64,000 nt of DNA, from the NCBI GenBank assembly GCA_032207245.1, contig CM063504.1, positions 86,256,710 to 86,320,709 on the forward strand. The letters are read 5' to 3'. The notes under the pieces are model-generated. The model made no database searches. It was not told the DNA's origin and saw only the letters and a program-made list of their open reading frames with translations. The DNA is from Pardosa pseudoannulata (lineage: Eukaryota > Arthropoda > Arachnida > Araneae > Lycosidae). Positions 1-12,593 of this stretch are shown in pieces (the stretch's first letter is position 1; each line of letters begins with the position of its first letter). The position numbers and the translations under genes are program-made.

Positions 1-2875
1 CATAGTAATAAGCAAGGATGGCATGTTGCATGTAAAAAGTGTCCAGAGCACACAGGCTCAATTTGTCGAAGGCATTTATATTGCAAAATCAATTCAAATC
101 ATAGACAGGATTTTTTTTTAATTCAATTAAATGTGAGCAATCAGTGCTAGGTTTGCTTCACATTGCAATATTGAAATCAAAAGTACTCATATCAGATATT
201 TCTAAAGTTTGAGTTTTCAAGTACTTGACTTTGTCAGCAAATCAAGTATATTAATTCTTGTATTTGATTCTGCTCATGTAGTCAGTTAATAATCGTACAG
301 TTTGCAGTAAGCATCATGTAGTCAATGATCCATTTGTTATTTTTGAGCTGATTTTCATTTTTTGTTGGAAAAAATTATTCCTTTAAAATTGTTTTTTACT
401 TTACCTTTTTTAAAGTGAAGGAGATATCGTTTTTGATTTTAAAATTAATAAAAAAAACTGTCATGAGTCAAGCATAAACCAAGAGACTTTTAATGACTTG
501 TCAATCTTATCTGTGTTATAATCGCTCCAAAACAACAGCACTATAATGGTAGCAGATCGACTAATCTTTTAATAAACACAATTCTACGTGACCCGGAAGC
601 AATCGTTGAATTGCCAAACATAGCATCTATTTTTTTTTCTAAGCATCTATTCATAGCATCTATTTTTTATTAATTGCTTAAATTTAAGAAAAAGTTAGCT
701 TTATATAGGGTTGCCAGAATTGACACTTGTCATTAGTGTGCAAGTAAAAATATCATTGGTCACATGGTGTAGCGGCACATTTATCAAACCATGCTCTGTA
801 ATCTTAAGTAAGTTGGTATAAATTTTGAAATTAACTAAGATGCATGAAGTTAATTAAAATTTAAAACATGTTTTTCTAGCCACTTTAGAAATGTGCTAAC
901 ATATGTCCTTTTATTTATCTCAAGGTACGACCGATCCTTTACCTCTGCAATATTTAAATTGGATGCTGGGGTGAAAAAGTTTCAGAAAGGTCTAGCATTT
1001 TAATTTAAAGCAACTTGATTGGAAAATATTTCCTTCACTTTATCTGCTTGGTGATATTTTTGGCTTCTTAATGACATATTTGAACTTTCTAGAAATTGTT
1101 TTTTTCACTTCAACTTATATAGGGCTTTGAATTTGGGGTAAAATTTTGAAGGAAAATCGTACCCTCTGCCTATATTCGGAAATATACGGTATATATTTAC
1201 AAATGATAAAGAATCTTTATTTTTCCATCTTCTTTCTTTTATAAAAATATTATAGATATAGTGATAAATCACAATCCTGTTTTTTCCTTGAAAGGCACCA
1301 CATAGCTTCTTCTATTATGCATGAATTATACCATGCACTGGACCTAATAATGAATATTTCTTAATTTTTTTGAAGAATTTTTAATGTTTCCTAGAAATAT
1401 TTATTATATTTCTTTAAAATATTTCAGAATTAAAGTGGATGGATCTTTAACATTTTAGTTATGTATCAAAAATAATTCTTAGTATTATTTTTTGTTCAAG
1501 ATATTAAATCAATAAATATCTTTTTTAATGAAAATGCAGATGAGTGGTTTAAGAAAAAACTAGATATCATGTAGAAGTTGGCAATTTTCAAAATTAGTAT
1601 TTTTCTAAGTGACTTAAGAAGACCACAATTAATAAGTCTAATTTTTTAAATTATATTTTCTAATGGTCACAACAACATGTTAAATAACAGATCTACTTTA
1701 GCTCTTCATTTTTAATTAAATTAATCTATAAGTATATTATTATTATTATATAGGCATTTAAAGTACTAGAGCCTATATAGAGCTTATAGTCTATTTTTTC
1801 TGAAAACATCAAAAGTTGGAATTCTGATAACTGGTAATAATGGTAGGACATGCCCTAAAAGAAAGTTCTGTGTGACATGAAACCCAAAAATATAATGCTT
1901 TAAAATAAAAAGACAATAAAAAATGAAATAAACAATTTCAGTTTTATTATTAAAAACTATGAAAAGTATTGGAATTTTCATGGTCTGTTGATGATGGAGC
2001 TATCTACTATTTTTTTTTTCAGAAAAAACATGATTGTTTTAAAGTATTTAAAATTAATATCTTTCACTGTTTAATATTATTATTTTATTTCCATCCTCAA
2101 AGTTTATTTTCATTTAATACTATCAGTTGTTTTATTTTATATTCTTAGCTGTCTCTAAATGGAGGAATGATTAATCATATTGCTCTCGTATGACAGCCTT
2201 AGATTAAACATATGTATTTCCACTGCACTGTAGATGTTAAGTTTGTAAAACAGTGTTACCAGAGTTTATTTTGCCTTTCAAATAATTTATTTTCTTCCAA
2301 GCAGTTATATAATTCTTTCTTATGTAAGACCTTTTTAACCTGCTCTTGAAATGTTTATTCTATCATCCCATTTTCTGTGGAGTTTATAAAATAGTATTTA
2401 ACAAGTAAAAAGTTTTCTATACAAAACTTAAGTTTCAGTAAAGCCCAGTTTATTAAAGACCATAGGTGAAATTTTGTTCAAACTAATTTTTCAATTATTT
2501 AAGAGTATTTATATTCTTAGCTGTTTTATTACATACAAAAAGCATATTAGAGTAAGAAAATCCGTATTAATATATGTTGTATTAAATTTTCATGGAAAGG
2601 CAGGCATTTTATAAGTTGCTAAATTTCAGTTCTTTTATAAGGGATTATTTGAAAATACTTTATTATTTTAATTGTTCAAGAATTAATAAACAGTAATTTT
2701 TCAATTCAAAGTTTTATTGATTTAGCTACCCCAAACACATAATTTCTAAAGATTAATACTTATATTTAACCAGCTATTATCTTTCTTTCTATCAGCTTAT
2801 TATCTTTAATAATTTCAATTCTGGAAATATTATCTTGGTGATATTGTGCATAAATTAAATTACTTTTTTTTCCAG
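1..2875 (+). other. Intron of brp/ELKS upstream of the giant exon
   Basis: No coding exon can be recognised on either strand. The sequence is AT-rich, with short T runs and three nearby copies of a ten-base word (agcatctatt) around 630-665. It ends in a T-rich tract and TCCAG just before 2876, a good acceptor. That position and the missing N-terminal half of the protein suggest this is the intron leading into the giant exon. The earlier exons would lie before the window. Confidence 0.6.
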
Positions 2876-5800
2876 ATTGAAAACTTAGAAGATTTACTGA
2901 AAGAAAAAGATAATCAAGTCGATATGGCTAGAGCCCGTTTAACAGCCATGCAGGCCCATCATTCCTCTTCTGAAGGTGCACTTTCAAGCCTGGAAGAAGC
3001 CATTGGAGACAAGGACAAGCAGATCAGTCAACTAAGAGATCAACGAGACAGAGCTGAACAGGAGAAGAATGAAGAAAGAGAGCTACATGAACGGGAAATA
3101 GCTGAGTACAAGATGAAAATGCACGGAATGGAAAGTGAGATGGAGAAATTACAGGTGAGATTAGAAAAAGCAGCTGCTGAGAAAGATAGGATTGAAGTTA
3201 AACTTGAAAATTCTCAATCTGAATTAGGTCAGGCTAGGGCTGAATTAGAAAAAATGCAATCAGAAATGAACAAACTTCAAAATGAAACGGATCGTAACCG
3301 AAGTGAGTTTGCTAGACTTGCCCTGGAGAATGAGCGAATACGAGAGCAGTCTGAGCGTTTGAAAACTGATCTTGACAGATCCCAAAATACTTTTGGAAAA
3401 TCTCAGATGTATCAGTCAGAAGAGTATGAACGACTTCAGGATCGGTTGGAAAAGGCACAAACTGAACTTCGTAGAGTGCAAGCTGAGTACCGTATGCACC
3501 AGGCTGAGCAAGACAGATCAAGAGGGGAAGTTGAGCAACTTCAAGAAAAAATTGAACGCTCACAAGGGGAGATTTACCGTCTCAAAGCTAAATTGGAAAA
3601 TGCCCAAGCTGATAAAGAAAGCATACAAGAAGAATACGACAGAGTGCAATCAACTGTTGCACGGTCTCAAAGTGAAAGAGATGCTGCTCTTGCCGAAGCT
3701 GAAAAGTTGCGAACAGAACTGGATAGGATTCAATCACTACTTACTAAAAGTCAGTCACAACATGAAAAAACACAATCTGCTCTTGATAAAGCCCAGATGG
3801 AAACTGATTTGATCCAGGAAAAATTAGATAAAGCTAATGCTGAAATACGGCGCTTGCAAGTGGAGAGAGAAAGAGCCCAATCTGATTTAGAAAGTATGCA
3901 GACTCAGTTGAGTCAGTCGCAAATGAGCACCCTTAAATTCCAAAAGGAGAAAGAAATGATTGAAATGGAGGCTGAAAAAAGCCAAGAGAAATATGAAAAA
4001 ACATTGGCTTCATTTCAGCGTCTTCAGAAAGAAAAAGATTTCATTAATACTGAATTGGAAAAATTGCAAGAAAAAACCGATTTACTCCAGGCACAACTTA
4101 CTAAAGCTCAAAAAGAAAAAGAAAATTCTCAGGCAGAATTTGATGTTGTAAAAGATAGATTAGAGAAAACGCAGAATCAGCTTGAAAAGTATTATAATGA
4201 TTATGATTCTTCCCAGAAGGAAAATAAATCTCTCAGAGAAACTGTAGAAAAATTACAATCTCAACTTCTGAAAGCTCAGGATGATAGAGATTCTTCCAGA
4301 AAAGAATATGAGAAATTAGTAGAAAAATCAGAAAAATCCCATTCAGAGATATATAAATTACAGGCTAAATTAGATCAAATGCATACAGACTTGGAGAAAA
4401 TCAATTTAGAATTAGAAAAATCTCATCTCAGTTCTAATAAGAGTAAAGAAGACTACAAAGGTGCCGTTGATGAATTAGAAAAATTCCGTGAGATGCATTC
4501 AAGAACAGCTGCCCAGCTAACAATATCTAAGGAATCTGAAGAAAAACTAAAATTAGAATTTGAACGTTGTCAAATGGAATTAAATGTCATGCGAGAACAA
4601 TATGATAAATCACAAGAATCATTACGCAAAGCACAAACAGAATTAGAAAAATTACACTCTGAAGTAGAATCTCTTAAGAGTGAATTAAGTCGAGTTAAAA
4701 CTCAAGTAGGAAAAACTCAAACAAGTCATGAGAAATCTCAGGAGGAATTATCAAAATCACAATCAGAAATTGAAAAATTAAAAGAAAAATTGGAAAGAGT
4801 TCAAAGTGAACTAAACAGAGTACATAATGAAAAAGACAGATTATCAGCAGAAAATGCAAGCTTAAAGTCTGATGTTGAACGATACCAAAGTCAAATGTTG
4901 AAACACCATACTGCCCAAGAAAAGTCTTTGTTTGAAATTGAAACTTTGAAGTCTGATCTTGAAAAATTTAAAGAAAAATATGACAAAGTTTCACTAGATT
5001 TAGAAAAATGCTCAAGAGAAAAAGATAAATCAAATACTGAAGTTCATAAATTACAAATTGAATCTGATAAGCTTTTAAATGAAAAGAATATTATTGAAAG
5101 AGAAAAAGAGCATAATTTAGAAGAAATATTAAAACTGCGTACTGAAATAGAGAAACTTAAAAACAAAGTAGAGTCTTCAAGTGATGAATTATTAAAATAT
5201 CAAGAAATGAAACATCAGCACAATAAAGAGATTGAAAGAATGAAGCATGATTTAGAAGTTGCTGAATTAAAAGCTGAACGTCACGCTACATCTGAAGATA
5301 GACAGAAACAGGAAGTTGAACGTGTGAAGTTTGAATTAGAGAAAGTTAGAGATAGATATGATAGAATTCTTGCTGACTTGAAAAAAATACAAGAAGAAAG
5401 AGATACTTTTGAAGGGGAAACTAAGGCTCTTCAAACAACTCTAAATCAGGTACGCGGGCAATTAGATAGTCTTCAGTCTAGTCAACATGCATCTGACTCA
5501 GATCTCCAAAGAGCAAAAACAGAAACTGAACGCATAAGAGCATTACTTCATAAATCAGAAGCAGAATTACATAAAACCATTGCTGAGAACAGCAGGCTTC
5601 AAATGGAAGCAACAAAATTGAAACAAGATCTTGAAGATTCGGAGCAGTCATTGTCAAGACATCTTAAAGATCAGTCCTCTAACAAGAGTGAGGTTGAAAA
5701 ACTTCAGAGAGAATTAGACAGACTGCGAGACAAAGTTGAACGAGCCCAAGCTGATGCTAGAAGAAGTGCAGAAGACAAAGATAGACTAGAAATAAAATTG

Positions 5801-8800
5801 CAAGAAACCATGGGTGAATTAGATCATCATCGTTCAGTACGTGGAAAAACTGAAGAATATCAACAAAAATCTAGAGTTGAATTAGATTATTCTCATATGG
5901 AACTTCAGAGACTAAAACGAGAAATACAAAGAGTAGAACAGCAATTGGAAGAAACACTCTCTGAAAACAAAGATTTGCGAAGAGAATTATCGAAATCTTT
6001 AGAAACTATTACTAATATTCAAAGACAGTTAGAAGATGCACAGACTGATTTGAAAAGGTCTGAAGAACTGAATCGTAAACTTAAGTCAGAAGCTAACTCA
6101 CAGCGAACATTTGAAACAGAACTTCTTAAAGCAGAAGAGGAACTGTTAAATGCAAACTCTGAGATTAGAGATTTGAGGGTTGAACTGGCAAAATCTTATG
6201 AGGATTCGTCTAGCCTGCAAAAGCAACTAGATGAAGTGCAAAAGGATTTGAAACTTCTTATGGAAGAAAACAAAGTCTTAAGAAATGAGCAAGTCAAATC
6301 TCAAAAAGCAGAGAGTGAGTTAGAGAAAATCGAAGAGCAACTTTTTAGTGCAAATGCTGAAAATAGAGAATTGAGAATGGAATTGGCTGAGACTTACGAA
6401 ACAGTTTCAAACCTTCAAAGAAGGTTAGAGGATTTGGAGAGAGAACTAAAGAGTGTTGAAGATCAAAATATCAAACTTAAAACAGATCAGGCTAAGTCTC
6501 AAAGGACAGTTGAGAGTGAACTAATTAAGGTGGAAGAAGAATTATTAAATGCTCATTCAGAAAAGAAAGAGTTAAGAATGGAATTAGCAAAATCCTATGA
6601 AACTGTATCAAGCATACAGAAGCAACTAGATAAATATCAATCTGATTTGACTAAGGCTGAAGATGAAATTAACAAATTAAAATTAGAACTAGAAAAGAGT
6701 CAAAAAGCTCAAAGTAGATTGATTAAAATGGAAGATAAACTGTATCAAACAAATGCTGAAAATTCTGAAATTAGAGCAGAATCAAAGAAACTGTATGAAA
6801 AAATTACAAATATTCAAAAACAACTAGATGAATCAATTGCTGAGTTGAAGAAATCTGAAGAAAATAACCATCTTTTGAGATTAAAATTAGATAAAGCCCA
6901 AGAAAAAGACAAAGACATTAAAAAGATGGAAGATCAATTGCAGACTTTAAGTGTAGAGAATAAAGAACTCAAAAATGAATTATCTAATCTTTATGAAAAG
7001 GTTTCAAGTTTAAAACTCCAACTTGAAGATTCTCAGAATGATTGCATGACCCATGAAGAGAAAAACCGAAAGCTGAAAACTGAAATTGAAGTTTTGAAAG
7101 AAAAATTAGATAGTGAAATTAATAAATATACTGAAGAATTGCATAATTCTAGTGCAGAAAACAAAGAATTGAGAATGGAACTTGTCAAAGCATATGAAAC
7201 AATGTCTAATGTTCAAAAGCAAAGAGATGACCTAAACACAGAAATAAAAAGGCTCGAAGATCAAAATCAAAAATATAAATTAGATTTAGGCAAAACTGAG
7301 AAAAAAATGGACATTGAACTTAATAAATTGAAACAAGATAATGAGGATCTTCGATTAAAATTAGAAAAAACTAATGAAACAATTATATCAACTAAAAAGA
7401 ACTTTGAAGATATAAAAAGTCAGAAAAGTAGAGCTGATATTTTGATTAAAAAGCTTCAAGAAGACTTAGAAAAATTTGCTAGGGCTGATACAGAAAAAGA
7501 AAAATACAAAGATTTGTTAGAAAATTCACAAAAAGAAAATAGTGAGTTGCGTCATGAGTTAAGTAAGTCATACGAAGCTATTTCTAATCTACAAGGTGAA
7601 ATTAAAGCATTTAGCTCTCAAATGGGTAAAAAGGAAGATGAAATAAGAAAGCAGCAAGTAAGTATTGATAAACTAGAGAAATCTCAAAGGCAGGCTTCTA
7701 ATGAATTAAGTGACCTTAAAATTAAGTTAGAAGAAGTATCAATAGAGAAAGAGAAATTATTAGAAAAATTAAAAAGCTCAGAGTTAAAAATTGAAAAATT
7801 AGAGAAAAAATTGAATGATGAATCATATGAGTTGCATAAAGTTCAGGAACAGAATAAAAAATTGAAACTAGAATTAGAGAAAGCAGAAAATCGGTTAAAG
7901 AGTGAACTACAGAAGACTGAGAGTCTGTATGATATAAATGAAGAAAATAAAGCTTTACGTACTGAGTTATCTAACTGTCAGGAAACTATATCTGATATTC
8001 AAAGAAAAATAGATATTATGACTAATGAAAATAAAAGGTTAAAAGAATGTGAAAATAAACAAAGATTAGAGGCAGAAAAAGGTAAAACATTTGAAAAAGA
8101 ATTGCATGATCTTCGTAAAAAATTTGAAAACATGGATAAAAATAATAAAGAATATCAAAGTCAAATCAATGAGTACAAAGAAATAGTTGAACAGACTCAG
8201 AAGCTCTATTTAGACACACAGAAGGAACTTGGAGAAGCTCGAGACAATAATAACAAGCACCAAAAATTATATACAGATGCACAAAAAGAATTAGATAACT
8301 GTAAAAAAACAGTATCTGATACTGGAAAAATGTATAGAGATGCTCAAAAAGAGCTGTCAGAAACCAAAGAAAAGTTAACAGCTACTGACAAAATTCTCCA
8401 GGAAACAAATTCAGAGCTTCAAAAATATATGGAAAGAACTAAAATTCTTGAAGAGCAACAGACTTCAACCCAGAAGTCAATTTCATCAGAATTACAAAAG
8501 CTGCAGGAAGATTTAGAAAATGCTAAAATGGAAAGCAAAGAATTGCAGGTGGAGCTTAGGAAATCTTATGATGAAATATCAGATCTTAAGAAGCAATTAG
8601 AAACATCTCATGCTGATAATCAAAAGTTAAAGGAGCATAACAAAAAATTAAAGTCTGATTCAAAATCAAAGAAAAATTTGGAAAGTGAAGTTCAACGTCT
8701 AGAAACAGAACTTCAGACAGAAAAATCTGAGAATCAGAAGTTGAAAGCTGAACTTAGTGAGTACCATGAAAAACTATCTGCACTTCAAAAGAAAGTTGAA

Positions 8801-9904
8801 AATGTTGCAGTTGAATTAGATTTTGCCAAAGAAGAAAACAGGAACTTAAAGCAATCACATCATTCATCTCAGAGAAATATGGAAAATGAACTAAAAACTT
8901 TAAAAGACACTATAGAAAACAAAAATTCTGAAAATTCTGAAATTAAAAATGAGCTAGCCAAAGCTTATGAAACTGTTTCAAATCTCCAAGAAGAGGTCCA
9001 GAAATATATAACAGAAATGAAAAAGGTGAAAGAAGACAATAGAAAGCTGAGGACTGAACACTTGCATTCTCAAAAAACAGTTGAGAGTGAATTCCAGAAA
9101 GTGGAAGAGCAGCTCATGAATGCTGAAGTTGAAAGTAAAGAATTGCGAACTGAACTTAATAAAGCACATGAAACTATCGCAAGTTTGCAAAAACAGATAG
9201 ATGAATCTCAAAATGAAGCTAAAAAGCTGAAAGAAAGCAACAAAAAACTGAAGTCAGAACAATCAAAAATACAAAAGAGTTCAGAATCTGAAACTCAAAA
9301 GTTAGTTGAAAAACTTGAAAGTCTGTTAGTTGAAAATGAGAAGTTAAGCACAGAAATAAGTCAGTATGAAAAGACTGTTATCACTCTACAAAATCAGATT
9401 GGTAGTGACCAAAAAGAAAAAGAGAAACTGAAAGCAGAAAAAGAAAAAATAAATGCAGATTTTGTTGCAGCAAAGAAGAGCATGGAATCGGAGCTCAGTA
9501 AGATAGAAAAGCATATTCAAACTGGAGATTCAGAAAAACAAGAATTACGTTCCGAATTAGCTAAATCTGTTGATACAATATCTGCATTTCAGAAAGAATT
9601 GGAGGATTGTCAAATTGAATTACAAAAAATTCGAGAACAAAACAAACAACTAAGAACAGATCAACAGAAAAAGGCTGTAGATAAAGGTTTGGCTGCAGAA
9701 AAGGATAGACTTGAAAAGGAATTTGCAAAGAGTCAAAAAATTATAGAAAAACAAAATTCTGACATCCGTAAGCAAATTGAAGATTATGATAAGCTTAAAA
9801 AGTTACTTGAAAAACGGGAAGGTGAAGTTCAAGCTTTTAATGTGGAGAGGGAGCGTTTCCAGTCACAGTTGGAAATGCTTGTTCAAGAGCTTGAAAAGAG
9901 GGAG
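2876..9904 (+). CDS. brp: Bruchpilot/ELKS (ERC) giant coiled-coil exon, internal to the gene
   Basis: One exon of 7,029 bases encodes 2,343 residues of unbroken coiled coil. Brp/ELKS proteins are cytoplasmic scaffolds of the presynaptic active zone that organise calcium channels and tether synaptic vesicles. The start is a T-rich tract and TCCAG acceptor; the open frame reaches a few codons further upstream, but only through that tract. The end is GAG followed by GTCAGT. Both ends are phase 0. The first ~50 residues (IENLEDLLKEKD, then SLEEAIGDKDKQI) match the ELKS segment of the form IENL..L..KDKQL..TLEEAL. After that the exon departs from vertebrate ELKS and carries heptad-rich sequence full of LEK, KSQ and KAQ words. 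From about 5972 it becomes a regular 66-67-residue repeat. By eye I find no proline or tryptophan. Drosophila Brp also gained a long C-terminal coiled coil, but this block is larger than the whole 1,740-residue fly protein. Myosin-, golgin- or CENP-type coils are alternatives, made unlikely by the C-terminal exons that follow. Confidence 0.88.
5972..9742 (+). repeat. Tandem array of a 66-67-residue coiled-coil module inside the giant exon
   Basis: Modules begin with a motif close to [E/D]-L-R-x-E-L-x-K-x-Y-E-T-[V/I]-S-x-[L/I]-Q-K-Q-L and recur at a nearly constant spacing. Starts I could place are 5972, 6170, 6368, 6569, 6767, 6965, 7166, 7346, 7544, 7952 (two units on), 8540 (three units on), 8738, 8939, 9140, 9341 and 9542. 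Spacings are mostly 198 or 201 bases, with one short unit of 180. The array spans about 18 to 19 units. Units are diverged in sequence, so the duplication is old and length has been conserved. The end coordinate is approximate. Confidence 0.85.
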
Positions 9905-10739
9905 GTCAGTCAAACAATGTGCTATTCCAGTCACTTCCCTTCCACTCTTATGATTTGGTTTTTACTTTATTTTCAAGAACTTTAGTTCATTTCGCCATCT
10001 GCTTTATTTTCAAAAAGTTCAGTTACCGCATGGGAATTATACAACTTTGGTTTTTTAAGATTTTATGCACTGTCAGACATAATTTATCCTTGCATTACTG
10101 GTAGTAGCACTGCTGGTAGTTTTAGTGCCTTTTTGCATGAATTATTGTTTCTTTTTATTTTTATTTGTAGAATTGATTTATTTTATTAAAAAAGAATAAT
10201 TCACATATGTTATTAGATATTTTTATCTATATATATTTGTATATTTAAGCTGTCATGCATATATATTTATTACTAAACACAAAGCAGGTATGATTTTGAA
10301 ATTAAGAGGAAATACAATCTATAAAAGATTAATATAAATCTACTGGAGAACTAATATTGACAAGCAAAAGTGTGAGACACTTGAATAACTTGGACTGAAT
10401 AATTTTGAACAATTGGATTGAATAATTTTTAATTCATATTATAATTATATTACTTTTATCTGATTATAAATCATTATAAAAAAATATGCATATGCTAAAT
10501 GCTTTTTCATATAACTCACTTTACTTTTAAAATGTTCACATTATTTAAGTACTTGAAAATATATGCCTGATATTGCTTTTTTAATGTGATATTTCACATC
10601 ATCTAATATTTTTTATAAAAAATAAAAAGTTGAAGAAATGAACAAACATTTCTTCAATTTTTTCCTTTTTTCTTTATTATTTTTTTATTTTCACCCAATG
10701 TCTACATCTATTATAACTCCTATTATTATTACTTAACAG
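9905..10739 (+). other. brp intron after the giant exon
   Basis: Begins GTCAGT and ends in ACTTAACAG. It is AT-rich and no gene was seen. If it were retained, the giant-exon frame would run 27 more codons to a stop ending at 9985, giving a protein without the conserved C-terminal exons. Nothing in the sequence shows that this form is made. Confidence 0.7.
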
Positions 10740-10922
10740 TCTGACATTCAAAGATTGAAACAGCAAAAACGGCCAAGTATTCAACAAGAAGGTCCCCCGC
10801 AAGCAGAAATACTCGCATTACGCAAACAGATTGATGAAAAACAAAAGAAAATGGAGGAAATGGATAAAATGATGAAAAAGTGCCAAGAAAAGCTAAAAGT
10901 TTTAGAATCACAGCCACCTCCG
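10740..10922 (+). CDS. brp: brp/ELKS exon, 61 codons
   Basis: Open from the AACAG acceptor at 10738-10739 to the GTATAT donor at 10923, phase 0 at both ends, so it can be skipped without a frame change. It encodes a basic start (SDIQRLKQQKRPSIQQEG), a short coiled coil (KQIDEKQKKMEEMDKMMK) and a proline-rich end (SQPPP). The prolines mark the first helix breaks after the giant rod, so this looks like a flexible joint between the rod and the conserved C-terminal coils. Confidence 0.85.
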
Positions 10923-12375
10923 GTATATACTCAATTTATTTAACATAAAACTAACTCTTTTTCTTTAGTTATTTTTAGTTATATTTATTATCTAACAAAT
11001 CTTAAAAATTATTATATGCAATACACTGAATAAATACATTCTTTATATAGACCAACAGGACTACTGCTGGCAACAGGGTCTGGTACTAATTTTCATGCCT
11101 CCCTTCCCCTTTTCAAAAACTAATCTTTTCAATTCACAAGCAATGATGTTCCGAATTTAGATTACTTAACTGTTGAATTTTTAAAGTTTAATATAAACTT
11201 ATTTATTTAAATATTTTGTACAAAAATTATACTTAGGAAGAATTTTCCTTTTTTTACAACAGAATCTGGCTAATGCTATGAGCATGTGTTAGTAGTGGCT
11301 ACAAAAAATAACAAAAAAAAAAAAATAATAATGTTACAAGTTGGGAGTATCAAGGAGGTATGTAAATCATTTCGTAAGTACATTGAAGGTGTGAAAAATG
11401 GGATAAAGTTTGTTTTTCAAGAAATATTTTTGGTAAATACAAATTTTTTGTGAGGTAAAAGTTGTGAAAAACAGCTTCACTGCTAAAATCTGTTTATGTT
11501 TCAGTTATTTTACTGTAAAGAAATTCCTCATTTAATTTTCTTGACATATAATTGATAGAATTTCATTTTCTGTAAAAGATTTATTTTGCTTTAAAATACA
11601 CAAAGAGAATTTTAATACAACCTCATATGCATTACATAAGTTTCATTAGTTTAATATGTATGTATAAATTTTAAATTTATAAAATCTAATTTTCTGAACA
11701 TATAAAGAATTTATTTTTTCAAACATGATTTGTATGTAATTAGTTCAGTAAAATTTTTATATTACTTAATATATTGTCTTAAATCATTCAAAAATAAGTC
11801 TAGATTAACCCATTTTCATTAATTTCACTTTTTAATTTTATAATTATATAGATACTTTTGTTTGGTCTGATTTACGTGATAAGTAGCTTGAATCATAATA
11901 TGCATGGTGCATATTTACCAATTTGTAAATTCTGATCACACATTACATAAATTTTAATTGCATTGTAAGAGTACATATTTATGAGCTAAGACTTTAAGAT
12001 TTTGAACTAGTTCCTTTTAGATCTTAAAATTAATAATTTAATTTAAAAATAATAAATAAATAAATCTATGCAACTGAAAAAAAGGAACATGGCAGTGGGA
12101 TTATAGAATTAAAAATATTTTATAATGTATCTGTAAAGAATTTTAATAAAAACCTCTTGGCTATTTATACTGCTATATTTATTTAAAATTCAATACTTTT
12201 TTAAAGGTCTTTAACACTTTCATTTTTTATTGTGAGGAATAGTAAGATTTCAAAAACAACATGTTGGCATGCATGATGATGTTTTATGAAAAAAAAAACA
12301 TAAATAAAAGGTGAAAATTTTGATTTTCCAGAGACATTTTTGTTTCTCTAACAATGCTCATTGTTTTTACTGCAG
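10923..12375 (+). other. brp intron
   Basis: AT-rich intron ending in TACTGCAG. No gene, RNA or clear repeat was seen apart from short A and T runs. Confidence 0.7.
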
Positions 12376-12593
12376 AAGGCTGGTGGTGATGGCGAGAATC
12401 AAAAAAGATTAGTAGCCTTAGAAAATTTGTGTGGAGAACTTACAAAAGAAAAAGAGAAATTAGAAAAAGAAGCATTAAAATCTCAAGAAGATGCTAAAAG
12501 ATTACAGGCAGAACTAGACAGACTGTTAGAAGTGATGACAGTAGTTGAGAAAGAAAAGTTTGCTCTTAATGAACAAATTAGAGAATTGCAAGA
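12376..12593 (+). CDS. brp: brp/ELKS exon, conserved ELKS coil
   Basis: 218 bases from the CTGCAG acceptor to the GTAAGT donor, entering in phase 0 and leaving after two bases of a codon. It encodes a coiled coil with the segment QAELDRLLEVMTVVEKEKF, which corresponds to the ELKS family segment of the form Q-x-E-V-D-R-L-L-E-I-L-x-x-V-E-N-E-K. This is one of the best anchors for the family assignment. Confidence 0.9.

Noticed and set aside
2846..2875. GTG-started frame reaching ten codons upstream of the giant exon
   Set aside because: These bases are the T-rich tract and TCCAG of a splice acceptor. The conserved ELKS segment begins right after it.
3312..4151. Open frames in other phases or on the minus strand inside the giant exon
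   Set aside because: They are shadows of a highly biased coiled-coil coding sequence with no independent support.
5972..9742. Regularly spaced repeats resembling a CRISPR or satellite array
   Set aside because: Spacing is in whole codons, the repeats diverge as protein modules, and there are no identical repeats with unique spacers.
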